This document shows positions 1 through 7,914 of a stretch of DNA of 51,547 bases, one piece after another. Origin of the DNA: a virus; the IMG/VR virus record IMGVR_UViG_3300044799_000342, positions 1-51,547 of that record; one strand, given 5' to 3'. Both the position numbers and the translations under genes were made by a program. The notes under the pieces are model-generated. The model was not told the origin of the DNA. It worked only from the letters and a program-made list of their open reading frames with translations, and ran no database searches. Position 1 is the stretch's first letter, and each line of letters begins with the position of its first letter.

Positions 1-127
1 GGCGGCCACGTCTTTCAGCCGTAGGGCGTCAAGGTAATCGATGGGCGCCAGTTGCATATTCGGTTATGGGCCAGCCCCTACTACAAGACCGATGGATCGT
101 AGCGGAGCATCTCGCCGAAGCGGTGGG
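1..127. repeat. 127-bp direct terminal repeat (left copy)
   Basis: Bases 1-127 are identical to 51421-51547. The gene order is continuous across the join: the gene starting at 51477 has its first codons duplicated at 1-57, and the tail tube gene end at 81-127 is duplicated at 51501-51547. This marks a closed circle or circularly permuted genome. The length of 127 matches a common maximum assembler k-mer, so it is more likely an assembly overlap than a biological terminal repeat. Confidence 0.95.
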
Positions 128-719
128 CCGCCGGCTTGGCCGTGTCGGCCATCACCATCATCCGCACCTGCAGGTTCCAGGCGTCGCCGTAGGGCATGGC
201 CAACGGCTGGGCCTCCACCACCTGCACCTTGTGGAACTGGAAGGCCACGAAGTCGCCCGTGTCCTCGTCGTAGACCCGCGACAGGAATACGTGGAAGAAG
301 GTGTTCTGCGGCAGGTTGCCCAGGGGCATCTTCTCCGTTTCCTCGGCCACGTTGTGCACCACGGTGCCGCCGCCCAGCAACTTGGTCAGGATCGCCAGCG
401 GCAGCATGGCCTTCAGGGTGAAGTCCAGCTCGAAGTTGTCGCGCCGCTGCATGTTGGCCACGATGCCGGCGGCCGCGCACTTCACCACCGTTTCGGTGCG
501 GGCGTCCTTCAGTGACAGGTTGTCGTAGCAGCCGATTTCGAACAACGGGTTGGCGACGGTGCCGCTCATCCCGTAGTAGAAGCCGTCGCTGTCGGGGTTG
601 TTGTTGTAGGTGGCGCCCCAGTCCTGCATCCAGATATTGGGGCCGCCCTCAAGGTAGATACCCTCGGCGTTGAGAATCGGGCCGACTGGGGTTGCCGTGC
701 CGGTTCCTAGTGTGGGCAT
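81..719 (-). CDS. major tail tube protein
   Basis: A 212-residue protein that starts MPTLGTGTATPVGP. It has the size, beta-rich composition and position expected of a siphovirus tail tube subunit: after the tail-terminator-like gene and before the two tail assembly genes and the tape measure across the circular junction. The start is clear, with GAGGAGGGAAAC directly before ATG. Its 81-base leader carries the recurrent GTCGACCAT element at 774-782, consistent with its own late expression signal. The assignment rests on context, length and composition; no diagnostic motif was seen. Confidence 0.75.
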   Translation of the reverse strand: MPTLGTGTATPVGPILNAEGIYLEGGPNIWMQDWGATYNNNPDSDGFYYGMSGTVANPLFEIGCYDNLSLKDARTETVVKCAAAGIVANMQRRDNFELDFTLKAMLPLAILTKLLGGGTVVHNVAEETEKMPLGNLPQNTFFHVFLSRVYDEDTGDFVAFQFHKVQVVEAQPLAMPYGDAWNLQVRMMVMADTAKPAAHRFGEMLRYDPSVL

Positions 720-773
720 GTTTCCCTCCTCAAGCCGGCGCGGGCGCGACGCCGATGGTTTGCTTCTGCCTCT

Positions 774-782
774 ATGGTCGAC
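774..782 (-). promoter_or_regulatory. recurrent late element GTCGACCAT, copy 1
   Basis: The plus strand reads ATGGTCGAC. The element lies in the 81-base gap upstream of the tail tube gene. It is one of six copies of this 9-mer, all in the same orientation relative to transcription, five of them intergenic. Its function is inferred from recurrence and position only. Confidence 0.5.
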
Positions 783-800
783 AGTGGCGCGGAGGTCGTT

Positions 801-1217
801 TTAGATCTCGACGGTTGTGGTCGCAAACACGATCTCGCCGCGCCAGATCGTGTCTTCGCGGACGGGGTAGCTGGTGATTTCGGGGCGCAGCTCCATGCTG
901 GTCAAGCCGGTGCCTGCCAGGCGTTTCCGCTGGATCGCGTCACACATGAGGCCCAGCAGTTTCAAGCATTCGTCGCTGCTGTCGTCCTTGCTGAGGGCGA
1001 TCAGCCTGCCGCCCAGGGCAAGGTTGGCCTCGGCGCACTGGCCGTTGCCCTTGGGGCTGTGGCCGGTGAGGGAAAGGCGGATCGCGGGGTAGTTAAATGT
1101 CGTGCCCCGCCATCCCGCCTCCTTGATGCTGGTCGCGTCGGTCAAAGCGGCGACCAGCGGGGCATCGGCTTTCAACAGGGCAATCACGGCGGCTTGGATC
1201 ACGTCGGGTGACAACAC
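801..1217 (-). CDS. tail terminator-like protein
   Basis: A 138-residue protein (starts as GTG-TTG, MLSPDVIQAAV) in the slot where siphophages carry the tail terminator: after the HK97 gp10-like gene and before the tail tube. The N-terminal helix followed by beta-rich sequence ending in FATTTVEI fits small tail-completion proteins of the DUF3168 type, but the match is by pattern only. The GTG start abuts the TAG of the upstream gene, with GGGAGG 6-7 bases before it, so translation is probably coupled. Confidence 0.6.
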   Translation of the reverse strand: MLSPDVIQAAVIALLKADAPLVAALTDATSIKEAGWRGTTFNYPAIRLSLTGHSPKGNGQCAEANLALGGRLIALSKDDSSDECLKLLGLMCDAIQRKRLAGTGLTSMELRPEITSYPVREDTIWRGEIVFATTTVEI

Positions 1218-1643
1218 CTACGGCCTCCCCGTGTGGGCGGCCAGGGCCGCCAGGCCGATCCGCAACTGGGCCAGGAACACCTGTGTCGCCTCCCCTTTAC
1301 TTTCCTCGAAGGCCGGTTTGAACCACGGTATCGTGGCGCCCTTTGCCTGCGAGATCGGGCCTGGGTGCTTGCCCTCGATGTAGGGCTCCTCCTCTGTATA
1401 GACCGCGTAGTCGACGGTGGGGCCGATCTGCACCACCTGCTGCTTGCCCCGCCAGAACGGCTCGTCAACCGTGATCCCGCGCATCATGCGGCCCGTGAGA
1501 ACCAGCGCCGCCGTCTGCGCCTTCTGCTTCACGATCAGGCCGGCCTTGCGCAATCCCAGGGCGTTGTTGGCATCCAACAGGCGCGCATTGTTCCGCGCGT
1601 TGTACGTCCGCCGCACCCGATGGTAACCTGGCCCGCCGGCCAC
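1218..1643 (-). CDS. HK97 gp10-like head-tail/neck protein
   Basis: 141 residues, basic N-terminus (RRTYNARNNAR). It contains the pattern LTGRMMRGITVDEPFWRG...VQIGPTVDYAVYTEEE, typical of HK97 gp10-like tail-component proteins (a helix, then 'tG.l...i', then 'V..G....YA.y.E.G'). It starts GTG, overlapping the TAG of the preceding gene (TAGTG), with GGGAGG upstream. It probably joins the connector to the tail during assembly. Confidence 0.7.
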   Translation of the reverse strand: MAGGPGYHRVRRTYNARNNARLLDANNALGLRKAGLIVKQKAQTAALVLTGRMMRGITVDEPFWRGKQQVVQIGPTVDYAVYTEEEPYIEGKHPGPISQAKGATIPWFKPAFEESKGEATQVFLAQLRIGLAALAAHTGRP

Positions 1644-2011
1644 TATTCCTCCCGATCCGCGTAATCCGAATGGACGGCGGAAACTTGCACGTGGGATCGC
1701 GGATGACCGACCGGCAGGCTGGATCGCTGGACAGCCGTGATGCGCAACCGCTGGCCGGCCCAGGGGCCGTCGCGGGGAATGGCGATGTCTTCGGAGCGCA
1801 CGTCGGGGTACTGGTCGGGCCAGAGGATGATCTCCATGCTGCGCACGGTCTCGATGCCCTGCACGCGCAATGCCAGCGGCACGCGGTCGTTGGCGATCCG
1901 CGCCCCGACGCTGGCATAGCGGATCGCGTCCGTGCGAACCGCGCCGCCGACCGTATCGTCCGTGCCCTCCACCTGCTGGTAGATGTCCAGCGTTACGTCG
2001 ATGCCCTGCAC
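1643..2011 (-). CDS. head closure / head-tail connector protein
   Basis: 122 residues with repeated short beta strands (VTLDIYQQVEGTDDTVGGAV... RLRITAVQRSSLPVGHPRSHVQVSAV), typical in size and position of the stopper/head-closure protein between the adaptor and gp10-like genes. It starts GTG at 2009-2011 with CAGGAAAACGAC upstream. The 36-base gap before it is AT-rich for this genome (TAATATAAG) and may hold a weak promoter. Function comes mainly from context. Confidence 0.55.
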   Translation of the reverse strand: MQGIDVTLDIYQQVEGTDDTVGGAVRTDAIRYASVGARIANDRVPLALRVQGIETVRSMEIILWPDQYPDVRSEDIAIPRDGPWAGQRLRITAVQRSSLPVGHPRSHVQVSAVHSDYADREE

Positions 2012-2047
2012 GTCGTTTTCCTGCTTATATTATTCGCCAAAAAGCGA

Positions 2048-2773
2048 TCAATCGAACGCCGGCCGGCCACGGAAGGCCACCATGCGCCGCACCTGGTACT
2101 TGCGCAAGAGGCGCGCCGCGTAGTTTGCCTCGGGACTTGACCCGATCACGGTTTTGCTCAGAAGACCACCGGTTTCGCTGTAGTCCATGCTGCGCCAGCT
2201 GTTGACGAAGCCGCTTCCCGCGCTGGCGCCAGCGGTCTGCATCAGTTGCTTATATTCCCGCGCCAGGATCGCCAGGGCCATCTTGACGGTGCCAGGCATG
2301 TCGGCCAGCGTATCCCACAGGCCCGCCACGTAGGTCACGTCCACCCAGGCCGGCTTGTTCTGCGCCGCGCAGCAACAACCGCCGCAGAACGCGACACCTT
2401 CGTGCCGCACCTCTACCTCACCGGCCAGGGGCCGGTAGAGCAACATGCAACCCGTGATGGTGTCGGTTTCGCAGTTGCAACTTTCCAGATCGTGCACCAC
2501 CTGCACCAGCGTGATGCTGCGCACGTGGGTCTTCTTGAGTTGCAGGAAGCGGAAGTTGGTATCGTAGTCCAGCCAGCCCTGGGGCCAGATGTGCCGTTCT
2601 TCGGCCACCGTGCCGGTCAACAGATTGGTCGAAAGGAACGTCTCGGCGTCCTCCTGGGCCATGCCCCAGGCCATGTCTTCCTGGGCTTGGGTGCCGGTAA
2701 GGAAGCCGACATTGTTCATTTCGGCCTGCAGGGCCGCAATCACGCCAGGGTCGGGAACGTTTACAACCGTCAT
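2048..2773 (-). CDS. head-tail adaptor (connector) protein, Cys-rich
   Basis: 241 residues from the ATG at 2773, which overlaps the TGA of the upstream gene (ATGA). It is mostly helical, with central beta strands and PxWVDVTYVAGLWDTLADMPGTVKMALAILAREYKQLM, resembling the HK97 gp6-type adaptor family ('v..ay.aGy..lp..lk.a...l...l'). Unusually it carries a cysteine cluster (CNCETD...GCM...FCGGCCCAAQ), about eight cysteines within 45 residues, which could bind metal or stabilise the virion. A longer frame reaches 2932, but its N-terminus is basic and lies inside the upstream gene, so the internal ATG is preferred. Confidence 0.65.
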   Translation of the reverse strand: MTVVNVPDPGVIAALQAEMNNVGFLTGTQAQEDMAWGMAQEDAETFLSTNLLTGTVAEERHIWPQGWLDYDTNFRFLQLKKTHVRSITLVQVVHDLESCNCETDTITGCMLLYRPLAGEVEVRHEGVAFCGGCCCAAQNKPAWVDVTYVAGLWDTLADMPGTVKMALAILAREYKQLMQTAGASAGSGFVNSWRSMDYSETGGLLSKTVIGSSPEANYAARLLRKYQVRRMVAFRGRPAFD

Positions 2774-4101
2774 GGCGTCACCTTCGTCCACGCTGTATCC
2801 GCCGCGCCGGTCTTGAACCACAGTTCGCCTGCTGCGCCGTTCGTGCGACTGTACTGGGCGCAAAGCGGCCCAGCCACGCCCGCGCCAGCACTCGGATCGG
2901 CCGTTCCGAACATGGGGCTGATCAACCGCCAATCGGTGTCGAGCACGCCGACTTTCTGATAGAGGAGACGGGTATCTGTGGACATATAGAGCGAACCTGG
3001 TAGGGCGAAATAACCGAGCGGCTTGCCCTGTGTTAGTTCATAGACGCCATAGTTTCCGCCAATGATGTTGGTGTTGTCGACGGCGATATAGAATCCAGCG
3101 GCGACCGGCACGTCGCGCGAACCCAACGCGCCGACGAAGGTAATATACATGCTCGTGGAAAGATCACCGGTGACAAGGACGTTGCCAGCACCAATGCCAG
3201 GCAGAGCCTCTAGCGCAGTTTGAACAGTGGCCGCGTTGGCATCCCAGGCCAATGGCGGGCTGTTGCCCGTTCCGTTCCCCAAGGTGAAGGTGCCACCCGT
3301 AGGGGGGCCTTGAGCCGCGCCGAAGCCGAAGACTTCATCGTCTGCGGCGTTCGCCGCGGGATCGCCTGGCCCCCAGACTAGGTAGACCTGACTCCCCGCG
3401 CCACCGTTAGCCTTGTCATCGCGCTTCAAACAAAGGTAGCCGTTCCGTGGCACCGATATCTGCCAGCCGAGCACAGCGTTGCAGTCCCAGGCGCTACGTC
3501 GTGAATAGGGTGGCGTTATGCTAAGTTCGAAATCGTGAGGCTGAAATTGGAGAGTACCTTCTTGGATATCGTCCCCAGGAGTCTGTGGGGCCACAGCAAC
3601 GGATATAAAGACCGAGGCGGGATCGACGAAGACGCCATCGGCGTGACCAGCGTTCACCTGGTGAACGAGGCCGACGGAATGCCAGCCGCTGTCGTCGGCC
3701 TTCCGCGCATAAAGCCGCCGATCATCTGATGCACCGTAGCTATGGGCGACGGGCCGCGTGTCCAACCACAGCGTTCCAGGCGGCTGCGAGCCAGGGTCGG
3801 TGTCCTGCATGAGCAGGTTGGCTCCAATCCCGCCCACCTGCACGTCCTCCTCGTAACGCGGCGTCATACCTGCGCCGCTGAAGTAGAGGCGGACAGATTG
3901 CGGCGTGTCGAGCCAGAAGCCGTACTCGCCGAGGCTGCCAGTCGTCAGAGGGTTCGCAAGCGTCGCGCCCGATGTGGGATCGGCGTAGAGCGGCTGCGCC
4001 ATGGGCGTCGAGGTGCCTTTTTCATAGATCGCGACGTTCGCGCCAGGGAGCGCATCTCCATTCTGCTTTTGGAGATAGGCGAAGTAGTGGGCTCGCGGCA
4101 T
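2770..4101 (-). CDS. virion structural protein (fiber/decoration-like)
   Basis: 443 residues from the ATG at 4101, with GAGGAGG 7-8 bases before it; the longer frame to 4173 starts inside a terminator hairpin and is rejected. The N-terminus (RAHYFAYLQKQNGDALPGANVAIYEKGT) resembles the domain that attaches exposed fibers. Around residues 290-345 there is a module of the form GTFTLGNGTG...PLAWDANAATVQTALEALPGIGAGNVLVTG, a repeat widely found in phage structural proteins. The C-terminus has LWFKTGAADTAWTKVTP. It sits at the head-tail connector block, directly after the glycan island, and could be a target of that island. Exact role unknown. Confidence 0.6.
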   Translation of the reverse strand: MPRAHYFAYLQKQNGDALPGANVAIYEKGTSTPMAQPLYADPTSGATLANPLTTGSLGEYGFWLDTPQSVRLYFSGAGMTPRYEEDVQVGGIGANLLMQDTDPGSQPPGTLWLDTRPVAHSYGASDDRRLYARKADDSGWHSVGLVHQVNAGHADGVFVDPASVFISVAVAPQTPGDDIQEGTLQFQPHDFELSITPPYSRRSAWDCNAVLGWQISVPRNGYLCLKRDDKANGGAGSQVYLVWGPGDPAANAADDEVFGFGAAQGPPTGGTFTLGNGTGNSPPLAWDANAATVQTALEALPGIGAGNVLVTGDLSTSMYITFVGALGSRDVPVAAGFYIAVDNTNIIGGNYGVYELTQGKPLGYFALPGSLYMSTDTRLLYQKVGVLDTDWRLISPMFGTADPSAGAGVAGPLCAQYSRTNGAAGELWFKTGAADTAWTKVTP

Positions 4102-4120
4102 GGTGGGCCTCCTCACCATA

Positions 4121-4129
4121 ATGGTCGAC
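4121..4129 (-). promoter_or_regulatory. recurrent late element GTCGACCAT, copy 2
   Basis: The transcribed strand reads GTCGACCATTATGGTGAGG and runs into the ribosome binding site of the gene at 4101. It lies immediately after a terminator-like hairpin, which is where a new transcript would be expected to begin. Confidence 0.55.
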
Positions 4130-4136
4130 TTAAAAC

Positions 4137-4171
4137 GCCAGGGGCCACGCACCGTCAACGTGGCCCCTGGC
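4137..4171 (-). terminator. intrinsic terminator at end of glycan island
   Basis: A perfect 13-bp stem (GCCAGGGGCCACG / CGTGGCCCCTGGC) with a 9-base loop, followed on the minus strand by GTTTTAA. It lies 26 bases after the stop of the last glycosyltransferase gene and just before the next late element. Confidence 0.75.
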
Positions 4172-4197
4172 AATCCGTTGCCCTCATGGGCTTGGAA

Positions 4198-5076
4198 TCA
4201 GAGTAGGAAAGGCTCGTCGTACTGCAGCAGGTCGCCGGCCTGGTGCGACAGGATCAGTTGACCCTCGTTCACCTCGATGCGCGATAGGGCAATCGGCTCG
4301 CGCCCCACCACCGCTATGGCGGCGGGGTCAAACGCCACGGCCAGGCCGGCCTTGCGCAACTGCAGGCAGTAGTACATGTCGGCGAAGGGCCGGTTGCCAA
4401 ACGGATCGCTGGGGAACGGGCCAAGGGTGCGGAAAAGGCTGCGCCGCGTCGCCATGAAGTTCACCGGCACCCCCTGCAAATCCTGACGCGGGTAGATTTT
4501 CGGGTTATCGGGCGACCAGCCAGGGAAGCGCACGTAGGGCTGCATCATAGCGCCTACCACATAGCCGGCGGATCGGATCGATGGGCACGGGTAGCCTGGC
4601 GGTTGGCAGTCGATGTCCCACACGGCCAGGCCGCCGACGGCGCCCACTGTCTCCGGCTCCATGGCGGCGGCCAGGGCCACCCAGGCACCTTCGGCCAAGA
4701 TCGCGTCGGCGTCGACGAACAGGATCAGCGGTGCCTGTCCATGCTGGGCCGCGCGGTTGCGGGCCTCCCAGCGGTCACGGCCGCTGCGGTCGAGGCGCAG
4801 GTTTTCCTCCCGCGCGATCCGCGCCAGTTCGGTGTGTAGCGGCGACAACTGGACGGGGATCGCGTCGGCCAGGGTGATGGTGGCGTCTTCCGGCAGTTGC
4901 CGGCGCAGGGCGCCCAGGCACAGGCCCAACCGGTCGATGGTGGTGAACGCCGTCACCACGGCATCGACGCTGCCGCGCATCGGCAAACCCATGGCGGAAT
5001 GGGTTGGCGCGCCCGTTGCCCGCGCCTCTGCCCTACGTCGCGCCCGCTGGCGGCTGGGGCTTTTCCGTGATCGCAT
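4198..5076 (-). CDS. GT2-family glycosyltransferase
   Basis: 292 residues. A Rossmann start (VDAVVTAFTTIDRLGLCLGALRRQLPE), a segment DRWEARNRAAQHGQAPLILFVDADAIL with the metal/sugar-nucleotide D-x-D motif (VDADA), then GAVGGLAVWDI and a late aromatic/acidic stretch (FADMYYCLQLRKAGL) match inverting GT-A glycosyltransferases of family 2. AGGAGG lies six bases before the ATG at 5076, inside the previous gene. The first 28 residues are strongly basic, so ATG 4992 is an alternative. It is the last gene of the island and is followed by a terminator. The sugar and acceptor cannot be read from sequence. Confidence 0.8.
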   Translation of the reverse strand: MRSRKSPSRQRARRRAEARATGAPTHSAMGLPMRGSVDAVVTAFTTIDRLGLCLGALRRQLPEDATITLADAIPVQLSPLHTELARIAREENLRLDRSGRDRWEARNRAAQHGQAPLILFVDADAILAEGAWVALAAAMEPETVGAVGGLAVWDIDCQPPGYPCPSIRSAGYVVGAMMQPYVRFPGWSPDNPKIYPRQDLQGVPVNFMATRRSLFRTLGPFPSDPFGNRPFADMYYCLQLRKAGLAVAFDPAAIAVVGREPIALSRIEVNEGQLILSHQAGDLLQYDEPFLL

Positions 5077-6244
5077 TCAGGGCCTCCTCTACAACGTCAA
5101 GGGCCTTATCCCAGGTGCGGCCGCGTGCCCAGGCGAGGGCCATGTCAGCGCGGCGCCTGGCCCGTTCCGGCTCGCTGCGGATGGACTGGATCGCCAGGGC
5201 GGCCTGCATCGGCGAGGCAAAGCGGCGGGTCTGGTTGCCGAAAGGATCGATGTAGCTATACTCCGCCGGCACCAGGTAGCCGCGTTCGTCGGCGAGGTTT
5301 TCGGCCATGCCGCCGGCGTCGGTGGCCACCACGGGCAAGCCGCAGGCCATTGCCTCCATGACGGGTAGGCCCAGGCCCTCAGCCTTCGACAACTGCAGGT
5401 AGCAATCAGCGCCCCAGTAGATCTCGCGCAGTTGGGCGTCGGTCATGCCGGCGTTGCGTTCGAACTGGAAGAACTGCGTCTGGTTGTGCAACTGAAAATA
5501 CTGGTTGAGGTTCCAGGTCTGAAAGCCGATGTGGGTCGGCCGGCGTTTGGTTTTCACCACCAGCCGCACGTCGTCATAGCGCGGGCCGCGCAGGATCGGC
5601 CGCTTGTCGCTGGCGGGCGGCCACACGAAGCGATGGCCGAGCAGCAGGGCCGCCGTGGCCCACATGGCCGGCAGGTTCTTGCGCTCGTGGTTGTCGCAGA
5701 CCGAGAAGATAACAAAATTGTTATCCCAGTCCTCCCGCTTGCGCACTGCCGCCCGCTCCTCGGGCGTGGGCGGGCGCCAGAACTCGGTATCGATCCCCAC
5801 CGGCAGATGGCGCGCGGTCAACCCGCAATCCTGGCACAACTTGGTGGCCCATTCGGTTTCTAGCAGGGCAGCCCCCATGCGGTCGATGACGGTTGTCCAT
5901 TCGCTGGGGTGGATCAGCGGGTCGCTTTCCAGTGGGAAAATGCCGGCGTAGGGCACACCCCACTCCATCACCTGCTGCCAGGTGCAATGGTCAACGATGT
6001 CGCCGATCCCCAGCAGGACATCGGGCGCATAAGCGGTTTTGATCATGTTGACGTGCCGCAGGAGGGTTGCCGGTTCGCTGGGGCAGGCGTGCACCGGCAG
6101 GCGGTGCTCCTGGCCCTGGTAGTTCAGGGCAGCGATCACGACATCATGCCCGCGCTGACCCAGGGCGCCGCAAACCGCCTGGGCGATAGTGGTGTAGCCG
6201 CTGCCGCCGGCGACGTTAAACTCGGTGATGCAGGCGATTTTCAT
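5033..6244 (-). CDS. GT4-family glycosyltransferase
   Basis: 403 residues of the two-domain GT-B fold. The N-terminal MKIACITEFNVAGGSGYTTIAQAV is the usual opening with the glycine-rich turn; the C-terminal domain has VIFSVCDNHERKNLP and the EX7E signature in SKAEGLGLPVMEAMACGLPV, followed by VVATDAGGMAENL. This predicts a retaining GT that uses a nucleotide-activated sugar. GGGAGACGGCC precedes the ATG. A 239-base intergenic region lies upstream, so this gene and the next may be transcribed from their own promoter. Confidence 0.88.
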   Translation of the reverse strand: MKIACITEFNVAGGSGYTTIAQAVCGALGQRGHDVVIAALNYQGQEHRLPVHACPSEPATLLRHVNMIKTAYAPDVLLGIGDIVDHCTWQQVMEWGVPYAGIFPLESDPLIHPSEWTTVIDRMGAALLETEWATKLCQDCGLTARHLPVGIDTEFWRPPTPEERAAVRKREDWDNNFVIFSVCDNHERKNLPAMWATAALLLGHRFVWPPASDKRPILRGPRYDDVRLVVKTKRRPTHIGFQTWNLNQYFQLHNQTQFFQFERNAGMTDAQLREIYWGADCYLQLSKAEGLGLPVMEAMACGLPVVATDAGGMAENLADERGYLVPAEYSYIDPFGNQTRRFASPMQAALAIQSIRSEPERARRRADMALAWARGRTWDKALDVVEEALNAITEKPQPPAGAT

Positions 6245-6483
6245 GGCCGTCTCCCGTTGCTGAAATTGTTACATTTCTGCCCTTGACCATAAGACGCAAC
6301 GTTGCTACGCTGCTCAGCGCGGCTTCCGGCCGCGATGACGGACGGACTGAGTTACCCCCCTACTACTGAGACCTTGGTAGATCTCTTAAGACGATCTGGT
6401 AACATAAGGGTGGTGATCAGTCCTTCCGTCCTTCATACGATAGTAACTACTCCCCCGCGCGTAGCGCGCGCGAGGCGTGCCGG
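6245..6483. other. 239-base intergenic region with inverted repeats
   Basis: The largest gap inside the glycan island, and AT-richer than its surroundings. Visible structure: a 10-bp palindrome GCAACGTTGC near 6295-6304 inside a plus-strand promoter-like pair (TTGACC, 17 bases, TACGCT); a GC-only hairpin (CGCGCG CTA CGCGCG) just after the stop of the upstream GT2 gene; and an imperfect long inverted repeat pairing about 6340-6360 with 6408-6432. It may hold a plus-strand gene (6335-6487), a structured leader for the GT4 gene, or both. Confidence 0.45.
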
Positions 6484-6487
6484 TTAA
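6335..6487 (+). CDS. possible small plus-strand gene (50 aa)
   Basis: An ATG frame reading MTDGLSYPPTTETLVDLLRR, then SGNIRVVISPSVLHTIVTT and a basic tail. It is the only plus-strand frame in the window that does not lie opposite a well-supported gene. The composition looks protein-like (amphipathic helix, then strands). A promoter-like TTGACC-N17-TACGCT lies 25 bases upstream, but there is no ribosome binding site. Its end overlaps the stop of the convergent GT2 gene by four bases. It could also be chance. Confidence 0.25.
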   Translation: MTDGLSYPPTTETLVDLLRRSGNIRVVISPSVLHTIVTTPPRVARARRAG

Positions 6488-7353
6488 GCCAACCCTCGCC
6501 GGTCGAGTTCCAGCGCCAGCAGTTCGCGCTTATCCGCCCACTTCTCGATCAGCAGGCGTTCGTGGTCGGCCGCGTGGTGGAGGCCGATCTTGGGATCGTT
6601 GGCCAGGGCCTTCTGCCAATCCTTCTGGCTGCGGTGCACCACCACGGCTAGCCCGCAGCGTATGCGGAAGCCGGCGGTCTTGATCTGCAGCTGCAGGTCG
6701 GTTTCTTCATGCCAGTGCGGGTTGAAGCGCGGGTCGTACTGGAAGACCGGCCAACCGTCTAGGCCGCGCAGGTTGCGCCAGGCCCAGCAATAGCCCATCA
6801 CCAGGTCGGCGTAGTCGCCTGGCAACGGCCGGCGGTCGTCAAGGAAGTTGGGCGCCATCCAGGGGCCGGCCAGGAGGCCCGCCCAGTTCAGGTAAAAGCC
6901 CTCCTGGCCGGCGGCGCCCACCTTGGCATCGGTGAACGCTTCCAGTAGGAACTTGTCCCAGCCAAGCCCCACCTCAACGTCGTCGTCCACCTGCAGGATG
7001 AACTGGCCGCGCGCGATCATGATCCCGTGGTTGCGGGCACAGACGCCCTCGTGGCTGGGTAGGTGCATGGTGGTGTAGCGGCGGTCTTCCGCATGTACCC
7101 TGGGGTGTAGTTCTTGGATCGCCCTGCTGGTGCCGTCGTCGCTGCCGTTGTCGATCACGATCAGCTCGTAGTCGGGCACGGGCGTGGCCGTCTTGGCCCA
7201 AATGCGGTTGATGCAGGCCAGCACGGTGTCGCGCCGGTTATGCGTCAGCAACACAATGCTGAACAGCAGGTCTTGCGGCGCGGGTTGCCGGCGACCGCCG
7301 CCGCTGGTTTCGCCGTGTTCTATCCGATGAGCGTTTCCTTGTGCCGTCGCCAC
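6484..7353 (-). CDS. GT2-family glycosyltransferase
   Basis: 289 residues from the GTG at 7353, which has GGAGG seven bases upstream; the frame extends to 7695, but the extra part is an Arg-rich shadow of the methyltransferase gene. Family 2 features in order: SIVLLTHNRRDTVLACI, the nucleotide-binding VIDNGSDDGTS, an acceptor loop SHEGVCARNHGIMIARG, and FILQVDDDVEVG with the DDD metal motif. It overlaps the upstream methyltransferase by 34 bases, so the two are likely co-translated. Probably transfers a sugar from a nucleotide donor to the island's glycan. Confidence 0.85.
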   Translation of the reverse strand: MATAQGNAHRIEHGETSGGGRRQPAPQDLLFSIVLLTHNRRDTVLACINRIWAKTATPVPDYELIVIDNGSDDGTSRAIQELHPRVHAEDRRYTTMHLPSHEGVCARNHGIMIARGQFILQVDDDVEVGLGWDKFLLEAFTDAKVGAAGQEGFYLNWAGLLAGPWMAPNFLDDRRPLPGDYADLVMGYCWAWRNLRGLDGWPVFQYDPRFNPHWHEETDLQLQIKTAGFRIRCGLAVVVHRSQKDWQKALANDPKIGLHHAADHERLLIEKWADKRELLALELDRRGLA

Positions 7354-7874
7354 TGGTTTTCCTCCTGCCAGGCCGCCCAGCTGGCGGCCGTCTTGATCGG
7401 GCGCAGCAGCACCCACAGGTTGCCGCGCCACGCCTGTTCGACGATGCCAAAGTGGTGCGGTGCGATCCCGTAGTCGCTGAACCCTTCCACGAAGCCAGGC
7501 TCCCAGTAGAGGAAACTGGTTTCGCTGAACGTGTGGCAATGGGTGGGGTCGCCGTGGGCGCCGGCGCTGGCGTAGTAGGGCACCACGATCTCCACCCAAG
7601 AGTCGGGTCGGCAGATGCGCCAGATCTCCGCCATGCAAGCAATCAAATCTGCGATATGCTCGAGCGTTTGGTGGGCGATCACGGCCGTGGCGCATTCGTC
7701 TTCCAGCGGCCAGGGCCGCACGTTCAGATCGTGCACCAGGTCGACGCCGTCCAGTCCAACGCGATCGATCCCGAAGTACCCCTCATTCTTGTGATTACCG
7801 CAGCCCAGTTCGATGCGCCCAGGCCGCGCCCGCGTGGGCGTGGGTGGTGGGTGCTTGCCGATCAGTTGGTTCAC
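7320..7874 (-). CDS. class I SAM-dependent methyltransferase
   Basis: 184 residues. Motif I is IELGCGNHKNEGYFGIDRVGL; a DLNVRPWPLEDECATAVIAHQTLEHI segment gives the acidic residue and the 'LEH' after motif IV; IWRICRPDSWVEIVVPYY is the usual post-motif strand. This is the compact methyltransferase type (Methyltransf_11-like) often found in surface polysaccharide clusters. The neighbouring GT2 gene overlaps its end and another methyltransferase lies just upstream, which suggests O-methylation of sugar residues. Confidence 0.82.
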   Translation of the reverse strand: MNQLIGKHPPPTPTRARPGRIELGCGNHKNEGYFGIDRVGLDGVDLVHDLNVRPWPLEDECATAVIAHQTLEHIADLIACMAEIWRICRPDSWVEIVVPYYASAGAHGDPTHCHTFSETSFLYWEPGFVEGFSDYGIAPHHFGIVEQAWRGNLWVLLRPIKTAASWAAWQEENQWRRHKETLIG

Positions 7875-7914
7875 GCCAGTTTCCTCGCCAGGGCCATATA
7901 TTGCGTCGGTATCC

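Noticed and set aside
7353-7695. Longer N-terminus for the GT2 gene ending at 6484
   Set aside because: The extra 114 residues are Arg-rich out-of-frame translation of the methyltransferase gene, and a strong ribosome binding site precedes the internal GTG.
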